Shown here in pieces: positions 21,449 through 32,301 of a stretch of 64,000 nt of DNA (positions within the stretch are counted from its first letter, which is position 1; every line of letters starts with the position of its first letter). This DNA comes from Helicostylum pulchrum (Eukaryota > Mucoromycota > Mucoromycetes > Mucorales > Mucoraceae), in NCBI GenBank assembly GCA_025677825.1, contig JAIXMO010000012.1, positions 655,558-719,557 on the forward strand, given 5' to 3'. A program made the position numbers and the translations under genes. The notes beneath the pieces are model-generated. The model was given only the letters and a program-made list of their open reading frames with translations, was not told the DNA's origin and did not search any database.

Positions 21449-22902
21449 TTTTTTATTGTTTAGATTCTTACTAATTAAAAGAGATAAAAAGAAAAAAAGA
21501 AAAGAAAAGAATCAACTGGCCTTAATTGGCTCAATCGGCTACAAAAAAAGTCACATGATTTTTTAGCTGTCCGAAAAAAAAGCATTATCTAATCTCAAAA
21601 AGAGAAACAGTGTTTAATACGGCGATAGAATGTGATATGTTAGCCTATGTAGTAAGGTGATGGTCTACTATTGCCTTTCAAAACTGTTCTTGGATGCACT
21701 GATGTCTCTTTGCTAAAGCGTATTGCAGTTTTTGCAGACCGACACACTCCGACCTTCGACATTTTTAGCAGCATCCAGGATGATGCAGCACCTTCCTCGA
21801 CATATGAAAGTAACCTGCGGTATATACGCAAGATTCTGTTAATTACGCTTTGCGTAACAATAAGAGGCGACTAAAGATATATATATTTTATTAGATTCGT
21901 GAATAAGATGATTATTAACAAATGATATGTACCTTCGTATTTCTTCTCTTTTCTCCCGTATTCAGAAATGATACCCATTGTCGAACAACTAATAATTCAA
22001 TCGGCTTTTTATCCTGAATATTCTGGAGAAGTGTAAAATGAACGGCGTACTGAGGCTTTTGCAATGATGTAGGCATCAATTGAATCATCATCAATTTCTC
22101 CACCAAAGTAGTACAGTGACAATACTTGACGTCAAATTTGACATGTCCTACAAAAAATGTTTGACAGTAAGTACCTATTAAGGTTTAGTTGTTTAAAAAA
22201 AAATCATACAAGACTAATAATATATACATGTCAAGCGAAAAAGGCATTGATCTCGGCGAAGAATTGAGTAGAATCAGCCTGAGGGAATACCCCTGCCAAG
22301 GACTTCAGGTACCTATCTCGCATAACGTCTTTACGGAGAGACCAGAATCTTGTAGAATTGACAAGTCGATATTAATATTTGCTGGATTTATTTTTACTGG
22401 AACATAAATATTGACCCAAACACCATCTAAGTACGATTCACTACTATACTGTTCTGGTACAGGCTGTTCCTGACATATTTGCCCGATATTTTTTATCTGG
22501 TGCCTCTCACATATTTCTGCCAAATTCCATTTCCTCCTTTGTCAATCGGTCAAAAAAAGGCTCGATAATTTACAGGCTTCCATAACTTGTAACTATCTTA
22601 TTTTGACATTTTATAGTGCTATATTTTCTAGGACGATTCATGTTAAATAATTTTTTAGCAATATACCTTCTGTTTGTTTGGATTATTGACCCTGTTTTTT
22701 AACGTGTTATGCCGTTATGCCTGTTGCCTGTCAATCAGTATTGCCAGGAATTCATGTACCTTTTTGTTCAATAGCAGATTGAATCGGCACGCAGTCACTT
22801 GGATTATGTAACGTGAACCAAAGTGACTGCAGTAAAAAAAAAAAAAAAAATGTTATAAAAAAAAAACTGTAAGCGTATTCGCTTTCAGCAACAACAAAAC
22901 TA
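21449..22902. other. Degenerate interval; possible KDZ-type transposase fragment at 21915-22160 (-)
   Basis: No intact gene. The minus strand from about 22555 to 21915 reads in pieces: LAEICERHQIKNIGQICQ and following (22305-22525), then, after an AG at a TTTTTTGTAG acceptor, KYCHCTTLVEKLMMIQLMP and TSLQKPQYAVHFTLLQNIQ (about 21990-22150). The C-x-C...L...P-T-S-x-x-x-P-x-x-A spacing resembles Kyakuja-Dileera-Zisupton transposases, but the match is weak. Further pieces at 21640-21830 are unassigned. The final 300 bp before 22903 look like the promoter of the BRF2-like gene, with a run of A at 22834-22850. Confidence 0.35.
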
Positions 22903-24304
22903 ATGATTTGCCCTAATTGTCAACAATCCGAAACAGCTATTAATGAAATTGACAATTCAATTTGTTGCACTAATTGTGGTAATGTACTGGAAACCTACCA
23001 AATAGTACCCGGAAGAGATGGTTTACAGCTTGAAAACCACGAACCCGTGGATAAAGTAAGTGTTAGATAAATAAATAAAAATGTTAAACTGGTTTTAATG
23101 ATAGTAATAGTACATACGTATATATATATATTAGCCTGTAGAAAATAAGAAGTATATTGAATGTTTTGTGAGGATTGCCTCATATTTTGGACTTGGAAAA
23201 GAAATCGTTGAACTTTGTAAGGTGAAGCTTAATGAATCACGACACCTATTACCTATTGGCTATGCGGATGAGGTTGCCGTTGGGACCGTTATTTGCTTTG
23301 GCAGTTTCTTACATCCTGAATGGATGTATGATGACTACATTGCCGCGTTTCCTTTACCACTCTATAAACCGGCGATTATTAAGACGTATTTGTTATTAGG
23401 TGGTGATAATTATGGATGGGCTAAATCTATGGACAACCAACTCGACTACGTACTTGAATACATTTATCCCACTATCCTTGACCAGTTATTTATCACCAAA
23501 CCACCACGTCAGTTTAATATTGATTCCTTGAAGATTAATACACGTAAATTATTACATTTGGGAGGACAGTATGGTTTGAATTATGGTTTAAAGATTAGAC
23601 CGTTAATTGTTGCAGTGGCATGTGTATGTGCATTACATTTACGTAGCAAGATCCCAAGCAAGTATCTTAGTGGTAGAGGCTCGAAAGCAAAAAGAAATGC
23701 AGCCAAATTATCGAATAGTAAAGCCAATTATCATTATAATTGGAGCTTTAAAGCATTCGCACTTATGGCATATTGCAGTGAACGATTTTTAAGGAAATGC
23801 TATTCTATATATTATCGATTTATAACATTATGTGTTCAAAAGTTTAATTGGTTATCACAACCTGTCGATTGCAAAGAAGTATGTTTTCACTTGGATGATG
23901 TATTGACATTATTTTCAAAAGTTGGAAAAGAAGAAGACGAGCCAATGATGACATTACCAAGAGGATTATTTTTTCCAATTTCTTTTGTTGAATCCATGTT
24001 AAATACAAGACTTACAATTGATAGTTTAAAGCAAGCAAGAAAGCACTTACGTGATGATCATGGTGGTGACACGGAATTAATGGATAAGGAGTCAATTACC
24101 TTCTGCTTTTACAGGTTATTAAAAGAAGGATACTCTGAGAAGCAATTATCTCTTTTGTCCGTATTTCAAATTAGGAACTTGTGCTATATCGTTGATTACA
24201 GGTTAACGTTTGAAAATATACACGACAAGAATAATTACTTGGACCGAGAACTCATTGCGGAAGATGATATGTGTGATGAAGAAATTAATTTGTATATGAA
24301 ATAA
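22903..24304 (+). CDS. BRF2-like TFIIB-family transcription factor
   Basis: Predicted as join(22903..23055,23135..24304), 440 aa. A TFIIB-type zinc ribbon opens the protein: C3-x2-C6 and C22-x2-C25 (MICPNCQQ, ICCTNCGNVLE). It is followed by a helical core (about 60-290) in which two cyclin-like folds are plausible: PIGYADEVAVGTVICFG with the first, KIRPLIVAVACVCAL with the second. The C-terminus ends MCDEEINLYMK, which resembles the S-D-x-E-I-x-x-Y-[LM] segment of BRF2. Total length is close to human BRF2 (419 aa). BRF2 is the TFIIB-like factor for selected RNA polymerase III genes. TFIIB and Brf1 are less likely because their cyclin folds are much better conserved. The role is inferred; alternatives are another divergent TFIIB-like protein (Rrn7/TAF1B type). 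Confidence 0.65.
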
Positions 24305-24372
24305 TGTTACACCACAGATTTGTAATAAGCAATTTAAAAAAAATTTTACTTCTATTTTTACCCTCTCTTTTA

Positions 24373-24407
<35 letters not shown>

Positions 24408-24421
24408 CATTTCTTAATTAA

Positions 24422-25954
24422 ATGAATAGTCGACTGCTCAAGTTTATTTCTATTGCGCTACTTATAGTTAGTATATGCTTTTTATTTAGTTATCTATTAG
24501 AATTGGAGCAAAATAACACACTCTTAAAAGAACAAGAAGACCATGAAGAACAAATAAAAGAAAAATTAGCTCTTGAAGAAAAAGAAATTCAAAGAGTTGC
24601 CAGAATATTAAATAATAGAGCTGTTGTTGAACCTGAATTAACACTGGAAAATACAAGAAATTTAAACGATTCTTATTACATTGCTGTACCTACTCGTGCT
24701 GAACCTTGGAAACCTGAAACACTTGAATTACTCAACTCACCTATTGGTCAAGTAATTCAAGCTGATCTTTTTACTGTCCCTGAATTGTTACCCAGCTTCA
24801 AGGCACTAACAACACAAGAAAGACTATTCAAATCTTTATTTCAATACTTTGATCCTATTATCGCTGAAGGTGTCATTGATGTCTCAAAACATCAAGACTT
24901 TAAAGAAACCTGGTTATTATATACTCGCTTAGAACGTATATTATTTCCTTGGATTAGACCCAACTGGAAATCTGCTTTTGATATCAATTTATCTTCTTCA
25001 GGCGGTAAAGGTATTGTAATGTGTGTTGGTGATGGTCAATTCATGCATGCTTCTACTTCTGTCAAAGCTATTCGTGAATTGTTAAAATCGGATTTACCAA
25101 TTGAAATATTTTATATCGATGAATACGACTTATCCATTGAAAACCGTGATTATTTTGATGCCATACCTAACGTAAAGACAAAATCTATTGATACTTATAT
25201 TAATAACGCGTATACAAGACTTGGTGGTTGGTCTATTAAACCTTTTGCTATTTTAGCTAGTAGTTTTGATGAAGTTATGATGATGGATGCCGATGTTTTT
25301 ATGTTTAATAAGCCTGAAACATTTTTTGAGGATAAAGGATATCAAAAGACTGGTGCTTTATTCTTTTTGGATCGTACATTATTTGATAACTTTTATGAAG
25401 GTAAAAAATGGTTACGATCTTTCTTGCCTACTTATAGTAGCTATCTTGAACAATCAAGATGGTGGAAAACTACTTCTGCTCATGAACAAGAATCTGGTGT
25501 TGTATTGATGGATAAGCGTAAGGTTTTATTTGGGTTATTAGCTACTTGTAAAATGAATGATAAAAATGAAAGAGACAAAGTTTCTTATAAACACTCACAT
25601 GGTGATAAAGAAACATTTTGGATTGGATTTGAAATGATAGCTACACCTTATTCATTTGTCAAGTCCGTTGGAGCTGTTATTGGTGGATTAGGTGATGCAG
25701 GTGCAGCAGAAACAGTATGTGGTAATCAACTTCACTTGGATGCAAATAACAAACCAATGTGGTGGAATGGAGGACTTTTACGTGATAAAAATAAATGGGA
25801 TGATAGATACATGTCATTTACACATTTTGCTCAAGGTGAAGATTGGGAATTTGAAACCTCTTGTGTTAGAGAAACTGATAAAATTACAGAATTAACAAAG
25901 TACGAAAGAGGTATTGGTAACAGATTAATAGAAATGGATAAAAAAAACAAGTAG
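24422..25954 (+). CDS. MNN1-type alpha-1,3-mannosyltransferase (GT71)
   Basis: Single exon, 510 aa, type II membrane protein of the Golgi. A short cytosolic N-terminus, a signal anchor (about 7-28, FISIALLIVSICFLFSYLL), then a coiled stem (30-65) and the GT71 catalytic domain: GKGIVMCVGDGQF (about 193-205), IEIFYIDEYDL, a WSIKPFAILASSFDEV stretch, then the D-x-D metal site in MMMDADVFMF (about 285-294) and the SGVVLMDKRK acceptor region. GT71 enzymes add alpha-1,3-mannose to N- or O-linked mannans of cell-wall proteins. The stop codon lies only 15 bp from that of the opposite-strand KRE2-type gene. A T run of about 26 (24379-24404) precedes the ATG by 18 bp. Confidence 0.92.
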   Translation: MNSRLLKFISIALLIVSICFLFSYLLELEQNNTLLKEQEDHEEQIKEKLALEEKEIQRVARILNNRAVVEPELTLENTRNLNDSYYIAVPTRAEPWKPETLELLNSPIGQVIQADLFTVPELLPSFKALTTQERLFKSLFQYFDPIIAEGVIDVSKHQDFKETWLLYTRLERILFPWIRPNWKSAFDINLSSSGGKGIVMCVGDGQFMHASTSVKAIRELLKSDLPIEIFYIDEYDLSIENRDYFDAIPNVKTKSIDTYINNAYTRLGGWSIKPFAILASSFDEVMMMDADVFMFNKPETFFEDKGYQKTGALFFLDRTLFDNFYEGKKWLRSFLPTYSSYLEQSRWWKTTSAHEQESGVVLMDKRKVLFGLLATCKMNDKNERDKVSYKHSHGDKETFWIGFEMIATPYSFVKSVGAVIGGLGDAGAAETVCGNQLHLDANNKPMWWNGGLLRDKNKWDDRYMSFTHFAQGEDWEFETSCVRETDKITELTKYERGIGNRLIEMDKKNK

Positions 25955-25969
25955 TTAAAACTTTTTTTT

Positions 25970-27174
25970 TTAATAAAATCTTAAACAACTATAACCATCA
26001 TTGTCGAAATTTCGTTCAGGGCGACACGTACACTTTGAATATAATGATTTTTCACTTGGACAATGAGTAAAATAATCTGCTACTCTATAGCCAATATCAT
26101 CCCAAAAGTGAATATCTTGCTTTGTTAAAAACATGACTGCACCCATAGATTGAATGATTGGATCCCCCCATCTTTCATAAAATATACCATTCTTTTGATC
26201 CAAGTAGTTAAAAAACCGTTGATATTTTTCTCCTCTATAAAAACTAACGTCTGCAATCTAATTAAACGATAATTTATTACTAACATACATACATACATAC
26301 ATATACGCACACTCTTTCTTTTTACCTGGAAATTATTCCAAAAATGACAACCATTAAATACATTGGATTCATCTAAAATAAAATGCCACAGTGATTCTGG
26401 GTTACTAGTTGGTTGAATCCAGTCTTGATGCTCTTTTGCAAAGTCTAATACTGTTTGATACAAGGTTGGAATTGTTTCTCTATATTCATACAACGCCACA
26501 GAAAATGATGTTGTCTTTTTATTTTCAAACATGTACTGAAAGGGGTCTGTATCCATTGGACACAAGTATTCTGTTCCTGCTTCGAATCTCCAACTATAAT
26601 CTAATTCTTGCATCAGAGCATGTCTATAAATTGTACCGGCCATAAATCTAGACTGAAATCGATAGTCTTCACTATTACCAAACATGGTAGTATTTAAATC
26701 GTTGCGAGCTTGTGCCGCTTTTTGTAAATCTGTATTTTCGTTATATCCATATAAATCACGTTGTACTCGTTCAAAGCGAACAGTAGCTTTAGTGAGTGAA
26801 CTAGCCAATTCCATATACTCTTCAGAAAGTTCTTGATCTGTATAAATAATATAAGGATAACTGTGCTGTTTATTAAACTGATCTTCTAGATTGCGAATGG
26901 TAAAACGTAATTTAGTAAGCGAAGCTGAATCACTCTTGACAAAAGTAACAAAGGCAGCTCTAAACCTATCGTGTGGATATGACAAATTGGCTGGATTATC
27001 ATATTGCCAAGCTGAGGTACTGTAAGCAAAATAGTCATCGTCCCATGTTACTCCTAGTTTAGTTGTAATCGGATTGTTTTTACGTATAGTCGAGGTCGAA
27101 AATAAATAGATACCTGTCAGTATCACTATAGCAACTAATATAATCCTGGTAGCTGGTTTATTCGAATTGATCAT
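25970..27174 (-). CDS. KRE2/MNT1-type alpha-1,2-mannosyltransferase (GT15)
   Basis: Predicted as join(25970..26257,26326..27174) on the minus strand, 378 aa. It is a Golgi type II membrane enzyme that extends O- and N-linked mannose chains with alpha-1,2-mannose. Seen: signal anchor (about 10-28), RAAFVTFVKSD and LTKLRFTIRNLEDQFN at the start of the GT15 fold, the YRFQSRFMAGTIYRH and YSWRFEAGTEYLC motifs (about 185-215), the NGCHFWNNFQIADV sequence that spans the intron, and FYERWGDPIIQSMGA, which carries the conserved Glu and the W-G-D-x-P triad of the family. C-terminal Cys residues match disulfides known in the family. Its neighbour on the other strand is also a Golgi mannosyltransferase. 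Confidence 0.93.
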
Positions 27175-27860
27175 TTACAGAAACAAAAAAAAAAACAAAA
27201 AAAAAAGAGAAAGAGAAAGAAAGCGACTTTTTTTATAAAGTATGCTTGAGGGTGCATGTTATTCAGTTCTTTTTACTGCAGATCCCCTTGGTAAACTCAT
27301 TTTTTTTTTTTAACTTTTTGTGTGACCTTTAATTAAACTAAAAGGTCCATGGAATTTATAGTTTTTTTATTAAAAACATAAAAATCTAATATAAAAGCAC
27401 ACAATTGATTTGATACTCAACCTATTGCGTGCTGTCTTCTTTTACTGCTGTATGTATACTTTTCTTACATTATAGCTTTGATTATATGATGCGTGTGTTT
27501 TCTTCTTCGTTTTAATTTAAAGCCCCGTTTACTCGCTCCTATCTTATAAATATAATCCCTCTGCCCCTTTTCTATTTATCTGATGAGCTGAGGGAGTTTT
27601 TTTTTTTAGCTATTGTTCATGTATGACATTTTTTATTGTTTTTGCGCTACCACAAATAGAGCATAAAAAAGGGCTTTGCTTATCTTTTATCTTTTATCTC
27701 TCTTTTTTTTTATTTTTATTCCATCTTTTCTTTTTTCTTTTATTATACAGATAAAAAAAAGTGTATCTTTTTCCTTTTTACTGTATTCTTTTTTTACTCG
27801 ATTTTAAATACAAGCCGTATAACTATTACTTTATAAAGTAGACTACATATAAAAAAGATC
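27175..27860 (+). promoter_or_regulatory. Shared upstream region of GT15 and H+-ATPase genes, pyrimidine-rich leader
   Basis: This 690-bp divergent interval holds the promoters of the KRE2-type gene (-) and the proton pump (+). A TATAAATA box at 27545-27552 sits about 310 bp before the ATPase ATG, and 27553-27800 is strongly pyrimidine-rich (CT and T tracts), as is common upstream of highly expressed fungal genes. Transcription start is not visible. Confidence 0.35.
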
Positions 27861-30812
27861 ATGTCTATTAATAAACCAAATGAAACTATTCCGCTTACAA
27901 CTATGGTTGAAAAGGAATGGAAAGATCAAGTCTCTCCAGACCTTGAAATATACTTGGATACACAACCTACGTACGGATTAACCGACGCGCAGGTTACTGA
28001 CAGGTTATCAAAGTTTGGCCGGAACGAACTACAAGAAATTAAAAAGAGCAAAATTAAGCATTTTTTATCTTTTTGTAAGCATACACATACAATATATATT
28101 ATTCCGTGGTATTTACTAATTTATCTTCTAGTTACGGGTGCTATTGCATATCTTATGGAAATTTCAATTATTCTAACTGCTGTAACTCAAGACTGGGTAG
28201 ACTTTAGCATTATTTTAGCCATGCTAGTGATTAATGCCTTGATTGGATATAGCGAAGAAGCTAAAGCAGATTCTGCAGTAGCAGCATTAAAAAATAGTCT
28301 CGCCTTACACACACGGTGCTGGAGAAACGGAAAAATCATTGAAATCGATGCAACCGAACTTGTCATTGGTGATGTAATTGTTATACGATTAGGTGATATT
28401 GTACCTGCCGATGTACGTTTATTAGGTATTGGTGCTACAGGTGAAGAAATTGACGGTGACATTCAGATCGATCAAAGCGCATTAACCGGTGAATCTTTAC
28501 CGATCCGTAAACGTAAAGGAGATTTGGTTTATTCTTCCAGTACTGTGAAACAAGGTCAACAGCTTGGTATCGTTGTTCGAACAGGTCCAAATACATTTAT
28601 TGGTAAAGCTGCAAATTTAATATCAGTCACAACTGATGCAGGACATTTCCAAAAGGTTGTCAATTACATTGGTAACTTCTTGATTGCCTTGTCTGTATTG
28701 TTAGTGTTGATTATTTTTACGTATGATTTGGTCGAAAAGAAAATTCAAAATGGTCTCGTTACAAAAGATGATGTTTTAGAAGCTTTAAAAGAAATGGTTG
28801 TATTAGCAATTGCTGCGTAAGTATTCTTATTGTCAAAGATATATTTTTACTGATAACACATCTTGAATAAATGCAGTATTCCTGTAGGTCTACCAACTGT
28901 CATGTCCGTAACAATGGCGATCGGTGCAAAACAATTGGCCAAAAAGCAAGTAATCGTAAAAAGATTAACTGCTGTAGAAGAACTTGCTTCGGTTTCCATT
29001 TTATGTAGTGATAAGACAGGTACACTAACTTTAAATGAACTAACATTTGACGAACCTTATCTCGCCAAGACTTTTACCAAAAGTGATATTTTATTGTATG
29101 CTTATCTCTCTTCTGAACCAGCTACAAGTGACCCCATCGAATTTGCCATTCGAAATGCTGCTGCAAAAGATCACCCATTAATTAATGGTGAAAAACACGA
29201 AGCAATGGGATACAAAGTAAAGACCTTTAAACCATTTGACCCCAATGAAAAAATGTCTCGTGCTACCATCTTGGAAAATGCCACTCAATCTACTTTTAAA
29301 GTAGCTAAAGGTGCTCCTCAAGTCATTATTGATATTGTAAAGCGTTACAATAGGGGCTCGATGCAAGAAGCAGAAGATGTTGTTCTCGAGTTTGCTAGTC
29401 GTGGATTACGTGCATTAGGCGTTGCTCGTACAAAACCAATGTCTATTATGGATAATGGCGAAGAAGAATGGGAACTTGTAGGTATCTTTAGTTTAATTGA
29501 TCCTCCTCGTCATGATTCTGCGGAAACCATTAGAGATTGCGCAGAGTACGGTATTTCCGTCAAGATGATTACTGGTGACCAAACTATTATTGCTAAAGAA
29601 GTAGCGCAAAGATTAGATTTGGGTCAAAATATTTTAGACGCCAATTCTCTTGTTGATCCTTCTAAAACAGATGACCAAGTAGCCTTACAGTGTCTAGAAG
29701 TAGATGGTTTTGCCCGGGTTATTCCAGGTAATATAACTATTTACTTAGATTAAATAAATACTAATTATTATATATTTAGAGCATAAATACAGAGTAATAG
29801 AATTATTACAAGGAAAAGGGTACTTTGTAGCCATGACTGGGGACGGTGTGAACGATGCACCTGCATTGAAAAAAGCCAATGTAGGTATCGCTGTACATGG
29901 AAGTACGGACGCTGCTCGAACTGCTTCAGATATCGTTTTGCTTTCTCCTGGTCTATCTGCTATTATTGACGGTATCAAAACATCAAGAGCTATTTTTCAA
30001 CGTCTTCAATCTTATGCTCTTTATCGTATCTCTTCAACCATTCACTTTTTAATCTTTTTCTTCGTCATTACTTTGGTCGAAGATTGGCAAATGCCACCTA
30101 TATTCTTGATTTTAATTTCAGTATTGAATGATGCGGCTACAATGATTATGACGATAGATAATGTAACCATTTCAAAGAATCCTAATGTTTGGAGGTTAAG
30201 ATTGTTGGTAGTTTTATCTACTGTTTTAGCTGTATTCTTGTCATTGTTTTCGTTTGCCCACTTCTATATCTTTAAATACATCATTCAAGTAACAGAAGGT
30301 CAACTTTATTCTGTCATGTATCTTCATATTTCCGCAGGTAAGTACATATTTATAGATATAATGTTTTTTTATTTATATATGTTCTAAAAAAAAATCTATT
30401 TGTACTTATAGCACCTCATTTCATCATCTTTTCTACACGTACTGAAGGATTCTGTTGGAATAGTTTACCGTCTTTGCCATTCACTGTTGTTGTTCTTGGT
30501 ACGCAAGTCATTGCACTCGTTCTATCTGTGTATGGCTTTGTTGGAGACGCTAAAGTAGAAGGAATTGGTTGGTTTCAAGGCTTAATTATTCTTGCTGTTG
30601 CACTGGTTACTTTTGCCTTGGTAGATTTAGTCAAAGTACTTACAATCCGTCTCTGGAACAGAAACCATCCTACCAATGTTATTGTGAAACACAGACCTAC
30701 ACTTAAATCATTGACACAGGGTAAATCATTGTCTATTGGAAAGAAGCCTACGCGTGCTCAAAAGTTTAATCAAGAACATCACTTAGATTGGAGTGAAGGT
30801 CGAACTTATTAA
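27861..30812 (+). CDS. PMA1: Plasma-membrane H+-ATPase (P3A type)
   Basis: Predicted as join(27861..28074,28132..28816,28877..29727,29780..30337,30412..30812), 902 aa, in phase at all four introns. It pumps protons out of the cell and energises secondary transport. Motifs: ALTGESLPI (actuator, about 187), PVGLPTVMSVTMAIGA in helix 4, LCSDKTGTLTLNEL with the phosphorylated Asp (about residue 345), MITGDQ, and MTGDGVNDAPALKKA (about 600). The RCWRNG and KQGQQLG stretches are typical for fungal and plant proton pumps. The cytosolic C-terminus (about 860-902) is short and basic, ending DWSEGRTY; it lacks a clear plant-type 14-3-3 site. The junction IAA-IPVGLPT is created by splicing. Very close in length to yeast Pma1 (918). 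Confidence 0.96.
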
Positions 30813-30995
30813 ATAAAAAAAGTACGTTTTTATTCGAAAACGCATGAGATAAATGATAAGTGACACAAGTTTGACTTTTAAAAATAAATTGTCAGCGTGT
30901 GTGTGTGGGGGGGTTTTTCTTTTCCCTTTTTCTTTTTTTGTAACAAATTAAACAAATAGCTTCAAAAAGCAAGTGATTTTTTTCTTTTAAAAAGT

Positions 30996-32240
30996 ATGGA
31001 TGTCGAAGAACCTTCAGGTATTGGCTTTTTTTTCTTTGCGATAGAATAAAAAGACAAGTTTACTTAAAAAAAAAAACAATGTTGTTTCATGAAGGTTTTC
31101 GTAATGCGCCTGTAACCAAATTCCTGGTACCTATTGTAGGCGGTTGCTCTGCTTTAGCTCTCGCATTTAATGCTAAACCTCAAATGGCGACTCAACTTTC
31201 ACACTTGACGAGTCATGGACAGGTAAAGTAGAACCTGATATCATTATTGCAAAGTCAAAAAAAAATACTGATACAGTGAATAGTTCTGGAGGTTATTTAC
31301 TAGTCATTGGGCATTCGGTAGTATCGGAGCAACAGTAGCTGGAACTTGGTTAATCTATAAAATGAAAATAGTGGAAAGACGATATGGAAGTTCTAAATAT
31401 GCGGTAAAGTTTCATAGGGCTAGTTAAAAAAAAAAAAGTATACGTTATTGATTTTTTTCATAGGCTCTAATTTTTATATCATTCGTCGCGTCCACGTTAC
31501 TTCAAACCGGTGCTTTAGTCGCAGGATCTCAACTTGGTCTTATAAAGTCAATTGTCAGCGGACCGTAAGTTTCTTTATATTTCTTTATGCGGTTTGATTG
31601 GTAATCAACTGATGTATATGTATATAGATGTGCTATTCTTCTTTCAGTTATATATCAGTTTCAAAAGATTGTACCAGCTACTTATCATGTAGGTATGTTG
31701 GGTTTCAATATTACTGATAAGACATACGTCTACATCGCAACTGTTCAGGTAAAAAAAAAAGAAAAGAAAAAGGGATAAAGTTTTGATTGAGTGGTAGGGA
31801 GTGCTGAAACATTTTTTTTTTTCGGTAAGTTGTTATTGTCTAGTTCATCAGCATCTATTGTACCTTGTTTGTGTGGATTAATAGTAGGAAGTGTGTACGA
31901 TAATACTGGTATCAAGTCATGGCGTTTCCCTAAATGGGTACGTTCATTCTCTAGTAAATATATTTTGCCTGTACTGGCTGATAAAAAGAGAAAAAGAAGA
32001 AGAACAACAACAACAACAACAGCAACTACTACTAGACAACAAGTAAACGAAGTACCAGTTAGAAGAGCGCCGTCTCCCCCTATTAATGAACAAGACATTG
32101 ATACTATGTTTTCCATGTTTCCTAACTATTCTAGACAAGATATTAAAAACGCACTAGTAAGGTCTAAATCTGACTTAAATCGTGCAGCGGAAATCTTGTT
32201 GACAACAGAACCAAGTGCCGGTAGTAGTGGTCAAACATAA
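30996..32240 (+). CDS. UBAC2/DSC2-like rhomboid pseudoprotease with CUE/UBA domain
   Basis: Predicted as join(30996..31017,31095..31222,31284..31403,31464..31564,31628..31748,31830..32240), 300 aa, all in phase. N-terminal rhomboid-like membrane domain (about 5-205): FRNAPVTKFLVPIVGG, FWRLFTSHWAFGS (the derlin/UBAC2 'WR-x-[FL]-T' motif), several helices, no catalytic Ser or His. A Lys/Arg-rich linker with a run of Thr (about 222-232) then a C-terminal ubiquitin-binding CUE-type domain, NEQDIDTMFSMFPNYSRQ with M-F-P and terminal AAEILL (about 255-295). This fits UBAC2 (ER-associated degradation) or yeast/S. pombe Dsc2 (Golgi ubiquitin-ligase subunit). The first exon encodes only 7 residues. 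The exon 6 acceptor (GGTAAG, 31829) is chosen by frame. Confidence 0.85.
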
Positions 32241-32301
32241 TAAATAATCAGAATAAAAAGTGTACACTTAAAAGAAAAAGAGGGAGAGATTTTATTTTTA
32301 T

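Noticed and set aside
31745..32116. 123-codon minus-strand frame
   Set aside because: Antisense shadow of the UBAC2/DSC2-like last exon and its Thr repeat.
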